Shown here in pieces: positions 22,881 through 35,337 of a stretch of 64,000 nucleotides of DNA. Below the pieces are notes generated by a model. It saw nothing but the letters and a program-made list of their open reading frames with translations. It was not told the origin of the DNA and did no database searches. Position numbers and translations under genes: made by a program. How positions within the stretch are numbered: position 1 is the first letter of the stretch; the number at the start of each line of letters is the position of its first letter. The stretch comes from Paramacrobiotus metropolitanus (taxonomy: Eukaryota; Tardigrada; Eutardigrada; Parachela; Macrobiotidae), in NCBI RefSeq assembly GCF_019649055.1, contig NW_026570257.1:310001-374000 (forward strand). The letters are read 5' to 3'.

Positions 22881-25284
22881 TTAAATCGGGAGTTGTAACA
22901 GAATGCTTGTACTTTGGTAAAATGAGACGTCATCTTCAAACCGGTTGTCTAGAAAAGTTATCGGTTGAAAGAACCATTCTCCCAGTACAAAGTCGTAGCT
23001 TTCAATCAATGATGAAAGCGAGGCTCCGTGGGTTTTGAATTCGACGAGCCCACCACATACATATATACGCTGATCCAAGGCAAAAGCGCAAGCATCTCTC
23101 CTGTCTTCTAAAAGCGGTCCCATTGTTTCCCAAGTTTCAGTTGACATTCTCAAGCGCCAACATGTTTTCACGGATCCTTGAGGCGAACAACCGCCAAAAA
23201 TGTAAATATCGTTATTAAAGGCAAGCATGGCGAACTGAACTCGAGATCCAGGTAAAACGGGAAGGGAACTCCATTCACCGGTCACAGTATCAAAACATTC
23301 CACAAACATCGCGTTTACAACTGTTCCGTTACTAGGCATGCCAATATAAATGATTTTATCAGCCAGCTGCACACCGTTTAGAATCCGAAATATTCTGCAA
23401 TATGAAAATCGATGACGATAAATTTTAGACTATTCATATGGTTTTACTACAACGGACGCTCTTTTGCGCACGAGCATGATATGATAGCGGTACGAGTAAT
23501 TTGTGTTGTATTATTGTATGTATTAATATTGCATTATTATTATTGCATTAATATTATTATTCTGTGTTATTATTGTTTCCTGTGGGGCTACTGTACACAC
23601 AAATAATGAACACCATCCTGCCAAAAAAAATACGTCAGGCAGAGCACACCACTGCATTCCGCGCGCCCAGCAATTTGCGCCCAGCAATTGTATTAATGGC
23701 ATAGATTTAAATCTGAATCTAAATAAATCTAAATCATTTCCTTCCCGAAAACGGGCAAACGGTTCGCTCGAATGCAGTAGTAACATTTGCTTACTTACTT
23801 CTTTGGTACATCCACACTGATAATGGTAGAAGGTGTCAGTAGGTCGGCTATATGCAGCAGATGATCATTTTTGTCCGTAAAGTAAATCTTGTTGTTCACT
23901 GTAACGGCATGGTTAATCCTTCTGTCCGGTAAAAAATGAGGAACAGGATGATACGTCTGCTCGGCAACATCCCATACGACTGTTTCGAAGAATCTAGCGT
24001 TTTGCAAATTGCCACTTCGCCCGATACGTTCCGCCTGGCATAGCATAGCGGAACTATTAAAAGCTGTAAATTTGAGCTGCTGCTGATTTTCTACGAACTT
24101 TGCCGGAAGCGGAAATATTCTTATCGTATTAGTGGAAGGGTCAAATGTTTGTGCGTGGTGATAATTAACATACGACGTAGTATTAGAGTAACCAACGTTT
24201 CTGCCGACAGTTTTTTGATGCAGCAACAGCACAATTTCTTTATAATGCAAGTTTTCAATTTTAGACAGCAGAGCCTGCACTTGATCTGCGGAAATTCTGT
24301 CTTCACTCTCTATTCGAAGACAACGTTCAATGCACGTGGCCAGAATCGGGTGTGTCAGAACAGGTATAAGTGGGGCGTATCCCTCGGCGACCAGGGTCAT
24401 ATACCGATTATCATTCATTTCGTTGTCATCCGCCACGATTATTGTCGTTCCTTTGTATAAACATTCGTCGTGACGGTTGCTTATGAAATACGACAACTTC
24501 AGTATAATACATCCCAAGCTCCATATGTCCGTTTTTCTTCCAGGGCTGTTCTGTTTAGCACCATTAGCGTTCAACGAAACAAAAGTATGCAGCAACTCGG
24601 GCGCCATATACCGTATAGTGCCTCGAAGATGGGTGAGATCTCGAGAACACGTACTTCGGTCCTGCATTTGCACTAAATCATCCATGTCACAAAGAACTAG
24701 TCTTTCATCGCCACCTTGTAGGGTCCGTATAAGAACGTTTCCCGGTTTCAGATCTCCATGAATAATAGCTTTTTTATGCAGATAGCTTAGTCCGTCAGCA
24801 ATATCTTTTGCGTAATGTTTTACTACTGAATAAGCAAGACAGTTTCCAGCTTGGTGCAACTTTTTCATTCTGTTTCCAAGATCTCCACCTAAGAATGAAT
24901 CTGCTCATTTCTTTCCCCTATCCGAATATCACAATAAATAGGTTACTCACCAGAACAAAACTCCATCACGAGCTCGACGGAAAAAAGCCTTCCTGTATGT
25001 GGCGTGATAATTTTAATTTTGAAATATCCTACCAAGTGTTCAGTATCAAGATCCAGCAGTGATTTCAGCCTGCCATGCATTCGGTTATACATTTCTTTAT
25101 CGTCCCAGTGTTCTTCCTTGTCTAGCTGAATAATCTTAACTGCCACTTTGTTTTCTCCGATGTAATCCCCGCGGTCGGTAACCGTCGCGTTGTAGACATT
25201 CCCAAAAGAGCCCCTTCCAATACAATGTGCAGTTTTGTACCGACATGTTTTTCCAAGCTCCACCACTGTTTCCTCAGGGTCCAT
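22881..25284 (-). CDS. Protein kinase fused to Kelch repeats (intact)
   Basis: Three exons on the minus strand: 25284-24951, 24888-23799 and 23394-22881, phases 1 and 2, giving 645 residues. Residues ~15-300 are a Ser/Thr kinase domain: glycine loop GRGSFGNVY, lysine in VAVKII, catalytic loop HGDLKPGNVL, metal site DMD in place of DFG, YMAPELL activation end, and DIWSLGCIILKL. The HGD and DMD variants are unusual, but the key Asp, Lys and Asn are kept, so activity is plausible. The C-terminal half has Kelch-type units (IYIFGGCSP, RIYVCGGLVE followed by SYDFVLGEW). A Kelch propeller normally binds a substrate or partner. Intron 2 (23395-23798) contains an ATT-rich microsatellite. A decayed paralogue lies 0.8 kb upstream in the same orientation. 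Confidence 0.75.
23515..23570. repeat. ATT-rich microsatellite in a kinase-Kelch intron
   Basis: Repeated ATTATT and TGCATTA words lie inside intron 2 of the kinase-Kelch gene. Confidence 0.5.
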
Positions 25285-26089
25285 TTTAAAACAAAAGATT
25301 GTGCTGGTGTGAAATGATTAGCTGAAGTGACAACCGAAACCCTATAAAAAAAGTAATGCAAACTTGCTACATATATTATTTTGATAAACGATCATGACTT
25401 CAGAATCGTAAATCAATGTTGTCTTGCATTTTGCATTAAATGCAGTGCAAGCTGCTGTAAAGGAAGCAACCTGACAATCTCTATCCATGCAGACTGTAAA
25501 GACCAGCCGGCATCCGTATGTTGATACTAGTAATTTTATCAGCAAAATGCCGCTTATCGTTTTCTGTAATGAAACTGTGCCAGCAGGCATTAGCCCACGC
25601 ATATTGTCAGTATACAGTTAATAATCGGGTTATGTATAATGGATTATCAACAGAATTTCTAGAACAACTACTCGTACTCCACAAAACACACTATAATTAT
25701 ACGTACTGGTATCGTTTATGGCACTCTTGCGCTGTAAAAGACCCGCTGCCAGCCTGCTCTGGCGCAACTCGATTCGATTTAAAACGAAGCAGCTTACATG
25801 TTTGAGAATACACATACGTTTGGTGGTTGTTAATTTGTATAGAAAGTTTATGAGTTAACATAGCACGTTACATTATTTGCATTTTACAGTATGTACATAA
25901 CCACAGCTCACATACACTCTTGCTACTTTCTCATGATCACAATATATGTACTGACCTACAGCGCTGTACTCGCACTTAAGCGGGAAAATTGGAATTCGGA
26001 AATTATAAAAGAATACTCGTACTTTGGTACTCGTAACACGAGTTATGTAAATAAATATATCTTATTAACGGTTGAAATATCCATATCCC
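25285..26089. other. Upstream region of the kinase-Kelch gene; no gene seen
   Basis: No supported open frame. GTACTCG and GTACTTTGGTACTCG words occur near 25672 and 26019. Confidence 0.4.
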
Positions 26090-27764
26090 TAGTTTGAAAT
26101 CATAGCTTTCCATCAAAGCTGAAGGCGAAAAATTTTCCATGAGGCCACCACATATATATATGCGCTGGTCCCAGGCAAAAGCGCAAGCATTTCTATCTTA
26201 TGGTAATAAAGCAACGGCTGTTTTAATATCTGCCTTAGGTTTGTAATGAAATCGAAGACGAATTGGTTATTTTATTAAAAGCCGCTCGCTTACCTCTTCG
26301 GTTTATCCACAGCAACGACGGCGGAAGGTATCGACAAGTCGGTTATTTGTAATAAAATAATCCGGGGAATAAATCTTGTTGTTAATTGTAATGGCGTAAT
26401 CGTAATCAAGACTGGTGTCTGGTGAAAAATGAGGAATGGGATGGCATGTTTGATCAGCCAAATTCCACACAACGGTTTCGTACAAATCAGCGTCTTGCCA
26501 ACATTTCTGACCTACGTATAGGTCTTGTTTGGCATAGCACAGCGCTCCTGTTTAGAGCTATAAATGCTTGCAACGGATTTTCAGTCAAATTCGTTGGCAC
26601 CGGGAACTCGCGTATTGTATTAGCAGAAGGATCAAACAACTGTGCGTAATAACTTGTAGCCGACAAGCTAAAACGGTTAGCTTTGACGCTGGAAAGCTTT
26701 CGGTGCAGCAGAATAAAACCTCCTGGATATTTCCGACCTGAGATAAGAGAGCTTGAGCTTGATCACATGAAATCCTATGTTCACTGTTAGTTTGAAGGCA
26801 GCGTTCAATGCATATGGTCACTAGGTTTGATTCCGTCAAAACAGGAATAAGAGGAGCATAGCCCTCTATGACCAGGGACATATAACGACTGTCACGAATT
26901 TTGTCATCCGCCTCAACAACTTTCATTCCTTTAAACAGATATTCGTGATGACGGCCAGTTACGTGATATAACAATTTCAGCATTATACATCCCAGACTCC
27001 ATACGTCAGTTTTTCTTCCAGGGGGGTTCTTTTTAACACTCTTCGCTTCCGGCGTAACAAAAGTGCGTAGCATCTCGGGTGACATATACCGGTATGTGCC
27101 TCTAATATGTGTCACATCTCGAGAACATGTACTTCTCTCCTGCATTTTCACAAAATCGTCCATGTCACAAAGAAGCAGTCGTTCACAGCCGCTTTGTAGG
27201 GTCCGTATAAGGACGTTTCCCGGTTTCAGATCTCCGTGTATAATATTCTTTTTATGCAGATAACTCAGTCCGCCAGCAATATCTCTTGCGTAATGCTTTA
27301 CGGTTGAATATTCAAGACGGTTCCGAGCTAGTGCAATCTCTCTCATCCTAGTTCCAAGATCTCCATCTGAAGAACAGCTGTTTTTTCCTAAATCCTCATA
27401 TCTAATTGAAGTTACATCACTCACCAGAACAAAGCTCCATCATGATTGCAACGGAGAAAAACCTTCCTGTATGAGGCGTGGTAATGGTAACTTTAAAATA
27501 TTCGACCAGGTTTTCGTTTTTAAGATCCAACAGTAATTTTAGCCTATCGTACATTCCTCTGTTCCGCTCTTCATTGTCCCAGTGTTCTGCTTTGTTCAGC
27601 TGAATCACTTTTACGGCCACTTGGCTTGCTCCAAAATAATTTCCGCGATTTGTAACAATTGCACTGTATACGTTACCGAAAGTGCCATTCCCAATGCAAT
27701 GAGTATTTTTGTATCTATACTGACAGGTACTCCCAAACTTAACAATTGCTTCTTGAGTTTCCAT
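26090..27764 (-). pseudogene. Decayed kinase-Kelch paralogue
   Basis: Exon 1 (27764-27425) and the kinase part of exon 2 (from 27366) are open and well preserved: GNGTFGNVYSA, VAVKVI, HGDLKPGNVL, DMDD, YMSPEML, DVWSLGCIMLKL. The HGD and DMD variants match the intact gene. After about 26740 the frame breaks. The ATP-site and C-lobe are followed by a shift into QLFDPSANTIREFP, a second shift before LYETVVWNLADQTCHPIPHF at about 26480, and a third before ITDLSIPSAVVAVDKPKR. The donor after that stretch is kept at about 26296. Of exon 3 only ACAFAWDQRIYICGGL and MESYDF survive, at about 26090-26215. A truncated kinase could still be made, but the Kelch half cannot. Confidence 0.7.
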
Positions 27765-29256
27765 TTCACAACGAAAACTTCTCTTAATGTACTGCCTTTG
27801 CCGTAGCCAGCAGTGTCAAGCCTTTTTAAATATTTCCACTCTCTTGAAAATCGATCATTTGCAGAATTCAATTCAGCATAATTATTGCTTGCTTGCACAA
27901 ACAACAGTGCAAATTACTGCACTGAACACAGTTATAATGGGTAGGTGCTTACTAAGCACATTTAATTTGTATCACTCAGTAACGGGCACGCAACATCAAT
28001 GTAAGCGCTCAACACAATGTCGCTTATCGTATCAATGTGATAAAATAATAACAGAGAACTCGGCAATTGGGTTAAGTACTCTCAAAGCAATTAGGTTTCG
28101 TTTGCTAATTATACCGCTAAGGCGGTAACTTTTGTGGGCCCGGAAAATCAGTCTGCTGTGCCACTTGATTCCGTACGAGTATATCAAGGCTGAGCAGCTG
28201 CAAAGCATGTGTGCGTGCACGGTGCACTGCATTCGGTATTATAAATGTTTGTAAATGTGAGAATAGTATCTTGATTAAGGACCGGCACGGTAGCCTTTTC
28301 TGAGAAGTACCTTCTGTGTCTGGTTTTGTCAAAGCCACAATCATGCGCTATTCTAAAGAAGAAGTTCAACCTTTTCCCAAAATAATAAAGCTGTTTATCA
28401 ACAGCCCGCTGTCTATCATATGCCTATCCTTGGACAGCGTAAATTGCGGGTGCATATATTATAATTATTTGACATTTATTTCCCTGGCTTTGTCTATCGT
28501 CTAATAGCTCATCCAATTGAACGGATCCCCGCCTCGCTGCATGGCTGCGCGCGTGTGCCGTATGACCTGTGCCTCCAAACTCGAGCAAGTTCTGCCGCTT
28601 GCTAAACTCAACATCAACAGTTAATATTACCGGAAGTACGTTGTTCCTATGAAGAGTACTCATATTGGGTGAAAGCGCAATCTTCCAATTCCGAAGAAAA
28701 GAAACATCACCGCCCTCAAAAACGAAACGGATACCTCAACGCAGGATTTGTCTAGATACTCTGGGCCGCCATGGGTGTGGCAGTGATCACTACAAGTGCT
28801 TTATAATTTTAAACACTCCGCTGGATCGTGAAAAAAATAAGTTTGGTTGTACCCGTATTACTGCTACATATACTGTATGACCTTTCCCTGTGTCCAGGAT
28901 AACAATAACCAGGCTTTGACGTTTATTAGGTCGCTCTGAAATGCGGGGAGGTTTATACACGCTATCAATAAAGTGTGAGCGCTGTTCTTCGTTTTGAATT
29001 AACATATTATATGGTCAACATTGATTGTAGACCTGATTATGACGTAAACCGCGCACAGCTTTAGAGTACAATGTTCACGAGACACATTAACGTTAGCCAC
29101 GTTTTGCATCTCGTTTACTAACCCGTAAGGACTGTCTGTAGCAATTCAGCAGGCTTCTATTCTTTTTATCATTTTTAAACTGAGTAATTTCCAGTCTTGA
29201 AGTGATGTGTATAATTAATCACAATTGGCCATCGATGCTGTCGACAATGGTACATA
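27765..29256. other. No gene seen
   Basis: Several short frames on both strands (28032-28370, 28424-28663) have no recognisable content or splice support. Confidence 0.4.
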
Positions 29257-30406
29257 TCATGTAGAACCGGAAGTCTGGAAGGCTTTCTCTCCTTCTCTCA
29301 GGACGAAATGCAGCATCTCCCAGAACGTCGAGTTAACGGCTAACTGGACGGTATTGGTTGCATTATCCTCACAACTATGGTAGAACGAGTGCCATGCCGG
29401 AATTTCTCTGTATCGAATGGATCCACTGTAGAATCTGTTGTGCGTGGCCATTTGTCCGTCCACGTAAAGTGCCAGACGATACCGATCGAAATTGGTGTTG
29501 TAGATCTCGTACGGCACTTTACCGCTGTTATATAGCCACTCATCGCGATAATCATTCCAATAGCGAGCCAATATTTCCTGAATGAAAGTATGACCTTTCC
29601 GGCAAGCGATAAATCCGCTGTTCATCCACTGGTCTTCGCGCGATAGCAGGCACTCCCATTTGCCTGTTTTCCAGTCATTCAACAACGCTGTAGAAAATAC
29701 AAAGCCCGGTTTTCGCTTTGTTAATTTTGTCAAGCGTAATTTCGATTTATCGGGCTTTCAGTTTTTTCTTATATAGAGAAAGTAATCTTGTAATTTATTA
29801 TTACTAATCACTGGATTTCGGTGCGGTGCTTACTTTGTATCTTTGGAAGGTAAAATACGTCAGTATCAGTGACCAATCCACCGTATTTATAAGCCACGGT
29901 ATACTTTGCTTTGCAGTATCCGCTTCATGTTGGATTTCTGCAATCCGTCTCCCATTAATTACTAACCGCAGCGGAGTGGAAATAAAGTTAACCAGTGAAT
30001 AGTTGTTGATCATATTACAAGCATCGAATGGCCAGAATTCGGGGTAATTTGTGTGGATGTAAATTTTGCTTGGTTGCACATAAAGCAAAATAGACAGGAC
30101 GCTAACACATTCTGTCCAGCAGAAACTGTGCGAATTATTGGGTGGATGCCTATAAAACCGAACTATGTGTACCGGAAATCTGTCTCCGTCGCCATAACTC
30201 ACGATATCTTGCACAATATTTGGTAGGGGATGCCGAGAAGCAGTTTGGGAGATGTTAGGAGGTTCTTTTTGATTATCTCTGAATGGCGTAATGAATGATG
30301 TTTTTATAAACTGTGTGTCAGAGACTGCAGTCAAGAAAACGGCGAAGTACAACGCAACCAGGGCAATCAAGGCGATGGTGAATATCCTGCATGGTTGTTT
30401 AAGCAT
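29257..30406 (-). pseudogene. Gb3-synthase-like glycosyltransferase with a 5-bp frameshifting duplication
   Basis: Exon 1 is 30406-29834 and exon 2 is 29687-29257. The N-terminus is a type II signal anchor (MLKQPCRIFTIALIALVALY). FPVHIVRFY, SFCWTECVSVLSILLY and IYIHTNYPEFWP follow as in the two intact paralogues. At HEADTAK the DNA reads GCAAAGCAAAG, a tandem duplication of CAAAG that shifts the frame before the DXD catalytic segment. Exon 1 is 573 nt, and 5 nt fewer gives exactly the phase 1 end shared by both paralogues. Exon 2 is open (NSGFIACRKGHTF, WLYNSGKVPYEIYN, REIPAWHSFYH). It is therefore a recently inactivated copy or an assembly error. Such enzymes add galactose or similar sugars to glycolipids in the Golgi. 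Confidence 0.65.
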
Positions 30407-31617
30407 TGAATACACACGATGATTCCGTGCCAGCTGGGTTAAATATAGAACGTTATTATTAATGAAGCCAAAGCCAAAAAGGACTTAAAGGGTTATCATA
30501 CTAGTTGAGATACAGCGAAAACTCTGAAAATGGTCTTTCCTAACGAGCAGTTTCAGAAATCACGCGCTCTACTATACAACTACCGGTTGTATTGTAGTGG
30601 CTATGTGTAGATTTTCGAAAGAAGTGCTCTCAGTTACGAGCGTCACGCATCTGTAAAATATAAGCAATCAACCCAAGCAGTACATACGTATAATACCGAA
30701 ATTTATGGCAAATATTCTGACTTCTACTATTGTTTACGTACCATGATGCTATTACTTACCAGTTACCATGCATCCGTCAGTGTATTAACTGGCATTAACC
30801 GGCAGCGCCGGTGTTATTATTACTCGTACTTCGGGTAGCACACCTTTCTCTTCAATGGTAGTTGCACCAGTTATTAGAAGCTGCATACTTCCTGTTGTCT
30901 GTGCATGTGTGCAGGTCGGTATCGCTTGGTCAAACTGCCATACTGCAGCCGCATACGAACACAGTGCTGCAGTAAGCGCAATGACACCATTACTGTTTTG
31001 CTGCTTGCCCCCAGCAAACATCATTCGAGTTGTTAATGTGCAGTACTCGTCCTAATTTAACATATAAATTGGCTTCATTTTTTTCAAACAGGCTTGGATG
31101 CTTCAAGCCGGAAGCTGAAAAGAACTGAACAAAATTAGTACTTAACTAACCAGCCAAATATTATAAAAATTAGCCCGTCATGAAATGTTGAAACTGAAAA
31201 TAAAAAACATTTATAGCTTTCTCCTTGTTCAAATAAGCGTGTAAAGCAAGATAGGATAACTCGGATAACATTTATGACAACGCTGAAGCCTTCCGGTAGC
31301 CTGCCTTCACGAAAATTATGGAACGTCCGTAGTGCGTACTAATTGCGTAGCACTCCGTACGTAACATTCCGTGCGTACGCTTTTGCGTGCTCCGACTTGA
31401 GCCCGCATCATTTTACAGTTTTTCTTATGGGATGGCAGATGGCTTAATTTTATTTCCAGATTAGCTATCATTTTGGCAGTTTCGTGACTTTTGTAACCTG
31501 TTCTTGTAGTAATTTACTGATTGCTGACTTATCGTAATTCTTACAAGAACTAAAGGATATTGATTCTGCTCAGATTATCGTTTTGAACTGCCAAAAGGAG
31601 GCAGTTAATATTTAACA
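30407..31617. other. No gene seen
   Basis: Frames at 30785-31055 overlap on both strands and have no recognisable content. The right end is the promoter region of the next gene. Confidence 0.4.
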
Positions 31618-33534
31618 ATGGAAGCACTGTCAACAGAGACAGTGGCTGGCGGTCGGAAGGCAATGGCGCGTTCCTTCCAGGACCTTCCTGATGAGATGGT
31701 ATCACATGTCTTCTCCTTCTTGGACATTATCGACATTACGAACAGTTCCATGTAAGTGCTGGTCTTGATTGACTCGTTTGGTGGTCATTCCGTATTACGT
31801 GGGGTTAGTATAACCGACCGGCGACCAGTAACGGTTTTTAGCATATATCGTACAGTTTGTCGGGTTCCTGGTTCCAGTGCACATTTCTTTAAATTTTCTC
31901 GTTTTTGACTAGTTTAAAAATTATTAAGTCTACGGTAGATGCGTTCGGTGCTGTTTCCTCACTTTCCTGTTTAGCGCTGCGATATGGCGCACCATGTCAA
32001 ATTTTGGCTACAGAGCCTACAGTTGTGTTTTATGCACGCGAAGTGAACCGCTTCGGCATCTCTACAGCGGCAAGCTTTGAATGCATAGCGGCAGCCCGCT
32101 CCTTTGCCTTGCCGCCTTTCCACTGTTTCCAAAAGTTGTGCACAAAGCCGACAGGGCATATAAGTAATTATTAGATTTTATTTTTAATATTGGGAGTGTT
32201 TGACTTCAATAATGTTGGATTGCATTCAGATTATATTCTGTACCCAGAGGTAATGGTAAAGACTAAAGACTACCTTCTGTGATGTGCTGGGAATACTTGT
32301 AAGAATTATAAACATTCGCCTGTTTTTCTGCTAGTTTGTAAAACAGACGTGTGAGCGTCATTTTTTTATTTCACTATGAATTTTATTGAAGCAGTGGATA
32401 AATCTGCTACGTACTTATATTTTTTTAGCGTCTGCAAACAGTGGCAGCGAGCAAGCCGCAGCGCCGCTCTGCAGAAGGCCGTCATCATCGACGTACAGAA
32501 ATGGGCCGCGTACGTCCCACGACCTCCATCCGCAGATACCATAATCTTCCGCCGACACTTCTATCCGGGTTTCCCATCAATGCCGGACCAGTTCTCCGGC
32601 CAACGGAAATCCCTACTGGCACGCTTCATCACCGGGCGAACCCGCCAACTCATCGTTCGCTGGCCGTTGGGATCCCTGCCACCCGCACCGGAAATGATAG
32701 AGGACCCGGCGGATGTGTCGCTCATGGCCTTCTACTACAATTTCTACTATGATCTTCCGCAGATCGGTGACCATCTCCGGGAAATCCTGAAGGACTACGT
32801 GCCGCAGGTGTTAAAGAACGGAGATATCGGCAAATTGGTGTTGACGCTGCAGAATCTGCAGCTGTCGTTGGATATCCTGTCCGGCATTATGCCGCGTGGT
32901 ATTACTAAAGTGAAGCTGGAGAATGTGAAGATGTTTTGCCATTTCCACGCTGGGCCGTTGATGGAGCGGGAACTACCGGTTACGTTCAGTGCGCAGATTG
33001 ACAAGGATGTCATCGTGAAAACCGGGAACGTATGGCCGTTTATTCACACCGATACTCTGGTGAATCATTCGTTTGATATGCTTCCGAAAGCTCTGGTTCA
33101 ATCGTTTGAATATTTTAACCGATTTTTTCCGGCGGCGTTGAGTGCCGCAGAGGAGGACTCCGCTGCACGCAAACTGCAGTCTAAAGATCCTGTCGGTGGC
33201 ACACTTTCTCTGTATTTGTTCAGGTAACGAATTCATTTTATTAACGAATAATATTAGATATACAGGGCTTTTCACACGTTTTAGTTTTTAAGGTGTTGAT
33301 GAGGTGGTGATGATGTCCCAAAAGGGGCATGTGGCGCCTCCACTAAGTCTTTAAGACTGTACATTCGGTGCTTAAACATATTTATTATTTGCGGTTTTCA
33401 GTTGTGGCGGAATGCTGCCTTTTGGGGATGGGTACCCTGTCAACGCAATGCAGCTGACTGTGGACCGAATCCGAACATTTCCTTCTTGGCTGCAGCATCT
33501 TGTCGTGGAATTATTAAAGAGATACGCCGATTAA
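31618..33534 (+). CDS. F-box protein, short type (intact)
   Basis: Three exons: 31618-31751, 32429-33223 and 33402-33534, both introns in phase 2, giving 353 residues. Residues ~20-62 are a textbook F-box split by intron 1: FQDLPDEMVSHVFSFLDIID, then VCKQWQRASRSAAL after the join. Exon 2 continues with VIIDVQKW and a mostly hydrophobic region, possibly leucine-rich. The last exon is short (GGMLPFGDGYP to LLKRYAD). The first intron sits at the same base of the F-box (phase 2, just before VC..W) as in the long F-box genes at 16.8 and 55 kb, and the last intron is also phase 2. It therefore looks like a relative that lacks their N-terminal exon. Expected role: SKP1-binding substrate adaptor of an SCF ligase. 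Confidence 0.75.
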
Positions 33535-34034
33535 TATTGTGCAACTGATTAAGGTCATTGCAACTCAGTAGAACTAGGCTACATTAAAATATTATGCCTT
33601 TAGTTTATACTTCCGGATAGACCACTTTTTCTGGCCAGGATTAAGATTGCGGTCTTTTTCGTCATTTACTGACAATATTTTTTTTAATAAGTGCGATATT
33701 TATAATCGATCTTATCAGTTTCCTGTGGGCTGGTTCTAATCCTTAAGATGGTGTTTTCTATACAAAATGGGCCGTAGCATTGCGACAACTATTAGCAAGT
33801 ATAATAACCGTTTAACTGCTTAACAGATTACTCAGTTTTTTAGTTTACTATCAGGAATTTATTTACTGTTATTTCAAAATACTGCGCTAATTGTCACAGA
33901 CACCAAAGTCATCTTGTTAACAGGTCCCATTGACAAAAATGTGTTAGCAGTCACAAGACCGTAAATTAAAACGGTGTGATTAACCTCACTTTTCGCTTGT
34001 CTAATGGCTAATACTGCATCCTACGGGAAAACAT
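33535..34034. other. Space between converging genes; nothing seen
   Basis: AT-rich, no supported frame. Confidence 0.4.
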
Positions 34035-35337
34035 TTACTGTTTCTTTGTGGATTGTGTAGCCAAACGATTGCTTCTTATTGTTGTTCTTGTTGATGGTGG
34101 TGTCGTATAAGGAAACATTTTCATTCCCTCCGCAGCAATATAATGTACCATCTCATAAAACGATGAATTCACCGCCAGTCTCAGCGTGTTCGTGGCATTA
34201 TCCTCACAGCTATAGTAATACGAATGCCATGCGGGGACATCCCGGTACGGGACGAATCCCAGGTGACCGCTGCTGTGGTTGCCCATGTGACGCTCCACAA
34301 AGAAATTCTTCTGGTACTCCGGGTTGTTGCTGTATACTGCCAGAGGCACGTTGCCGCTATTGTATAGCCATCCATTTGGCGGATCCTCCCGGAAATCATC
34401 GCGGTATACCGTCAGAATGTCTCGGATGTACGGATGGCCTTTGCGACAAGTGATGAAGCCGCTGTTTAACAGCGTATGCCTGTTGTCACCGGTTAGCAGG
34501 CATTCGTACTTTCCATCTTTCCATTGCTGTAGCAGCGCTGCAATGAAAATCAGAAGTTTTAGGAAATGCTTGATATATTTTGTAGAGCTTACTTAAAAGA
34601 TTAAAACTTGAAAATTTCTTCTGAAGTGTCAGTTTTAAATTGCATTTCCAGGAAAACGAATGCTTATTAATTTTTTTACGTAACAGACTTTGAATAAGCA
34701 TATTTTTTCGAAAATGCGTCCAACGATTTTTTATCGACGATAACGAAAGCTCTCTTGAATATTCAGAGATTAAGATGAACTGCGTTCATTTCAAGGAAGT
34801 TACGCTGAACTTACGGATAATTTTTGGCAAATAGAAGACATCAATATCCGTGACGATCCCGCCATACTTGTACGCGATACTGTACTTGACGAAATCCGCC
34901 TCATGCGCCACCGCCTTGATGTGTTTACCGGCGCCCAGAATATGTCTCCGGCGCGTGTACACAAACTGCATTAGCGAATAATCCGTAATCATATGACATC
35001 GTTCAAACGGCCAAAAATCCGGATGATTGGTGTGGATGTAAATCTTCGACGGACGAATGTACATGAGAATCGATAGGATACTGATACATTCCAACCAACA
35101 GAAGCTGTGGGTGTCTTTGGTGGGTGTCACCTTATAGAAACGGACGATATGTACAGGTAAAAAATGTTGGCTTTCAGGGAGAACTACATCGTTGGTGATA
35201 TCCGGAACCGGGTTTCCGGCGTCGTAAATAGCAACTGTGGAAGGAAGATGATGGCTAATACGTCGCCGTAAAATAAACAAAATAAACACCGCTGCAATCG
35301 AGGTGGTTATTATCACTGCAAGCCTTTTCGAGCACAT
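34035..35337 (-). CDS. Gb3-synthase-like glycosyltransferase (intact)
   Basis: Two exons, 35337-34815 and 34537-34035, joined in phase 1, giving 341 residues. I start at MCSKRLAV, because a signal anchor (IITTSIAAVFILFIL) follows at once, as in the two paralogues; an upstream in-frame ATG at 35487 would add 50 Cys-rich residues. Domain order: LPVHIVRFY, SFCWLECISILSILMY, IYIHTNHPDFWPF, then HEADFVKYSIAYKYGGIVTDIDVFYLPK. That last stretch carries the DXD metal and nucleotide-sugar site of the Gly_transf_sug family. Exon 2 has the alpha-1,4-glycosyltransferase C-terminal region (NSGFITCRKGHPYIRDIL, WLYNSGNVPLAVY, PAWHSYYYSCEDNATNT). It probably acts in the Golgi, transferring a hexose to a glycolipid or glycan. 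Three copies lie in the window, all on the minus strand. Confidence 0.8.
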
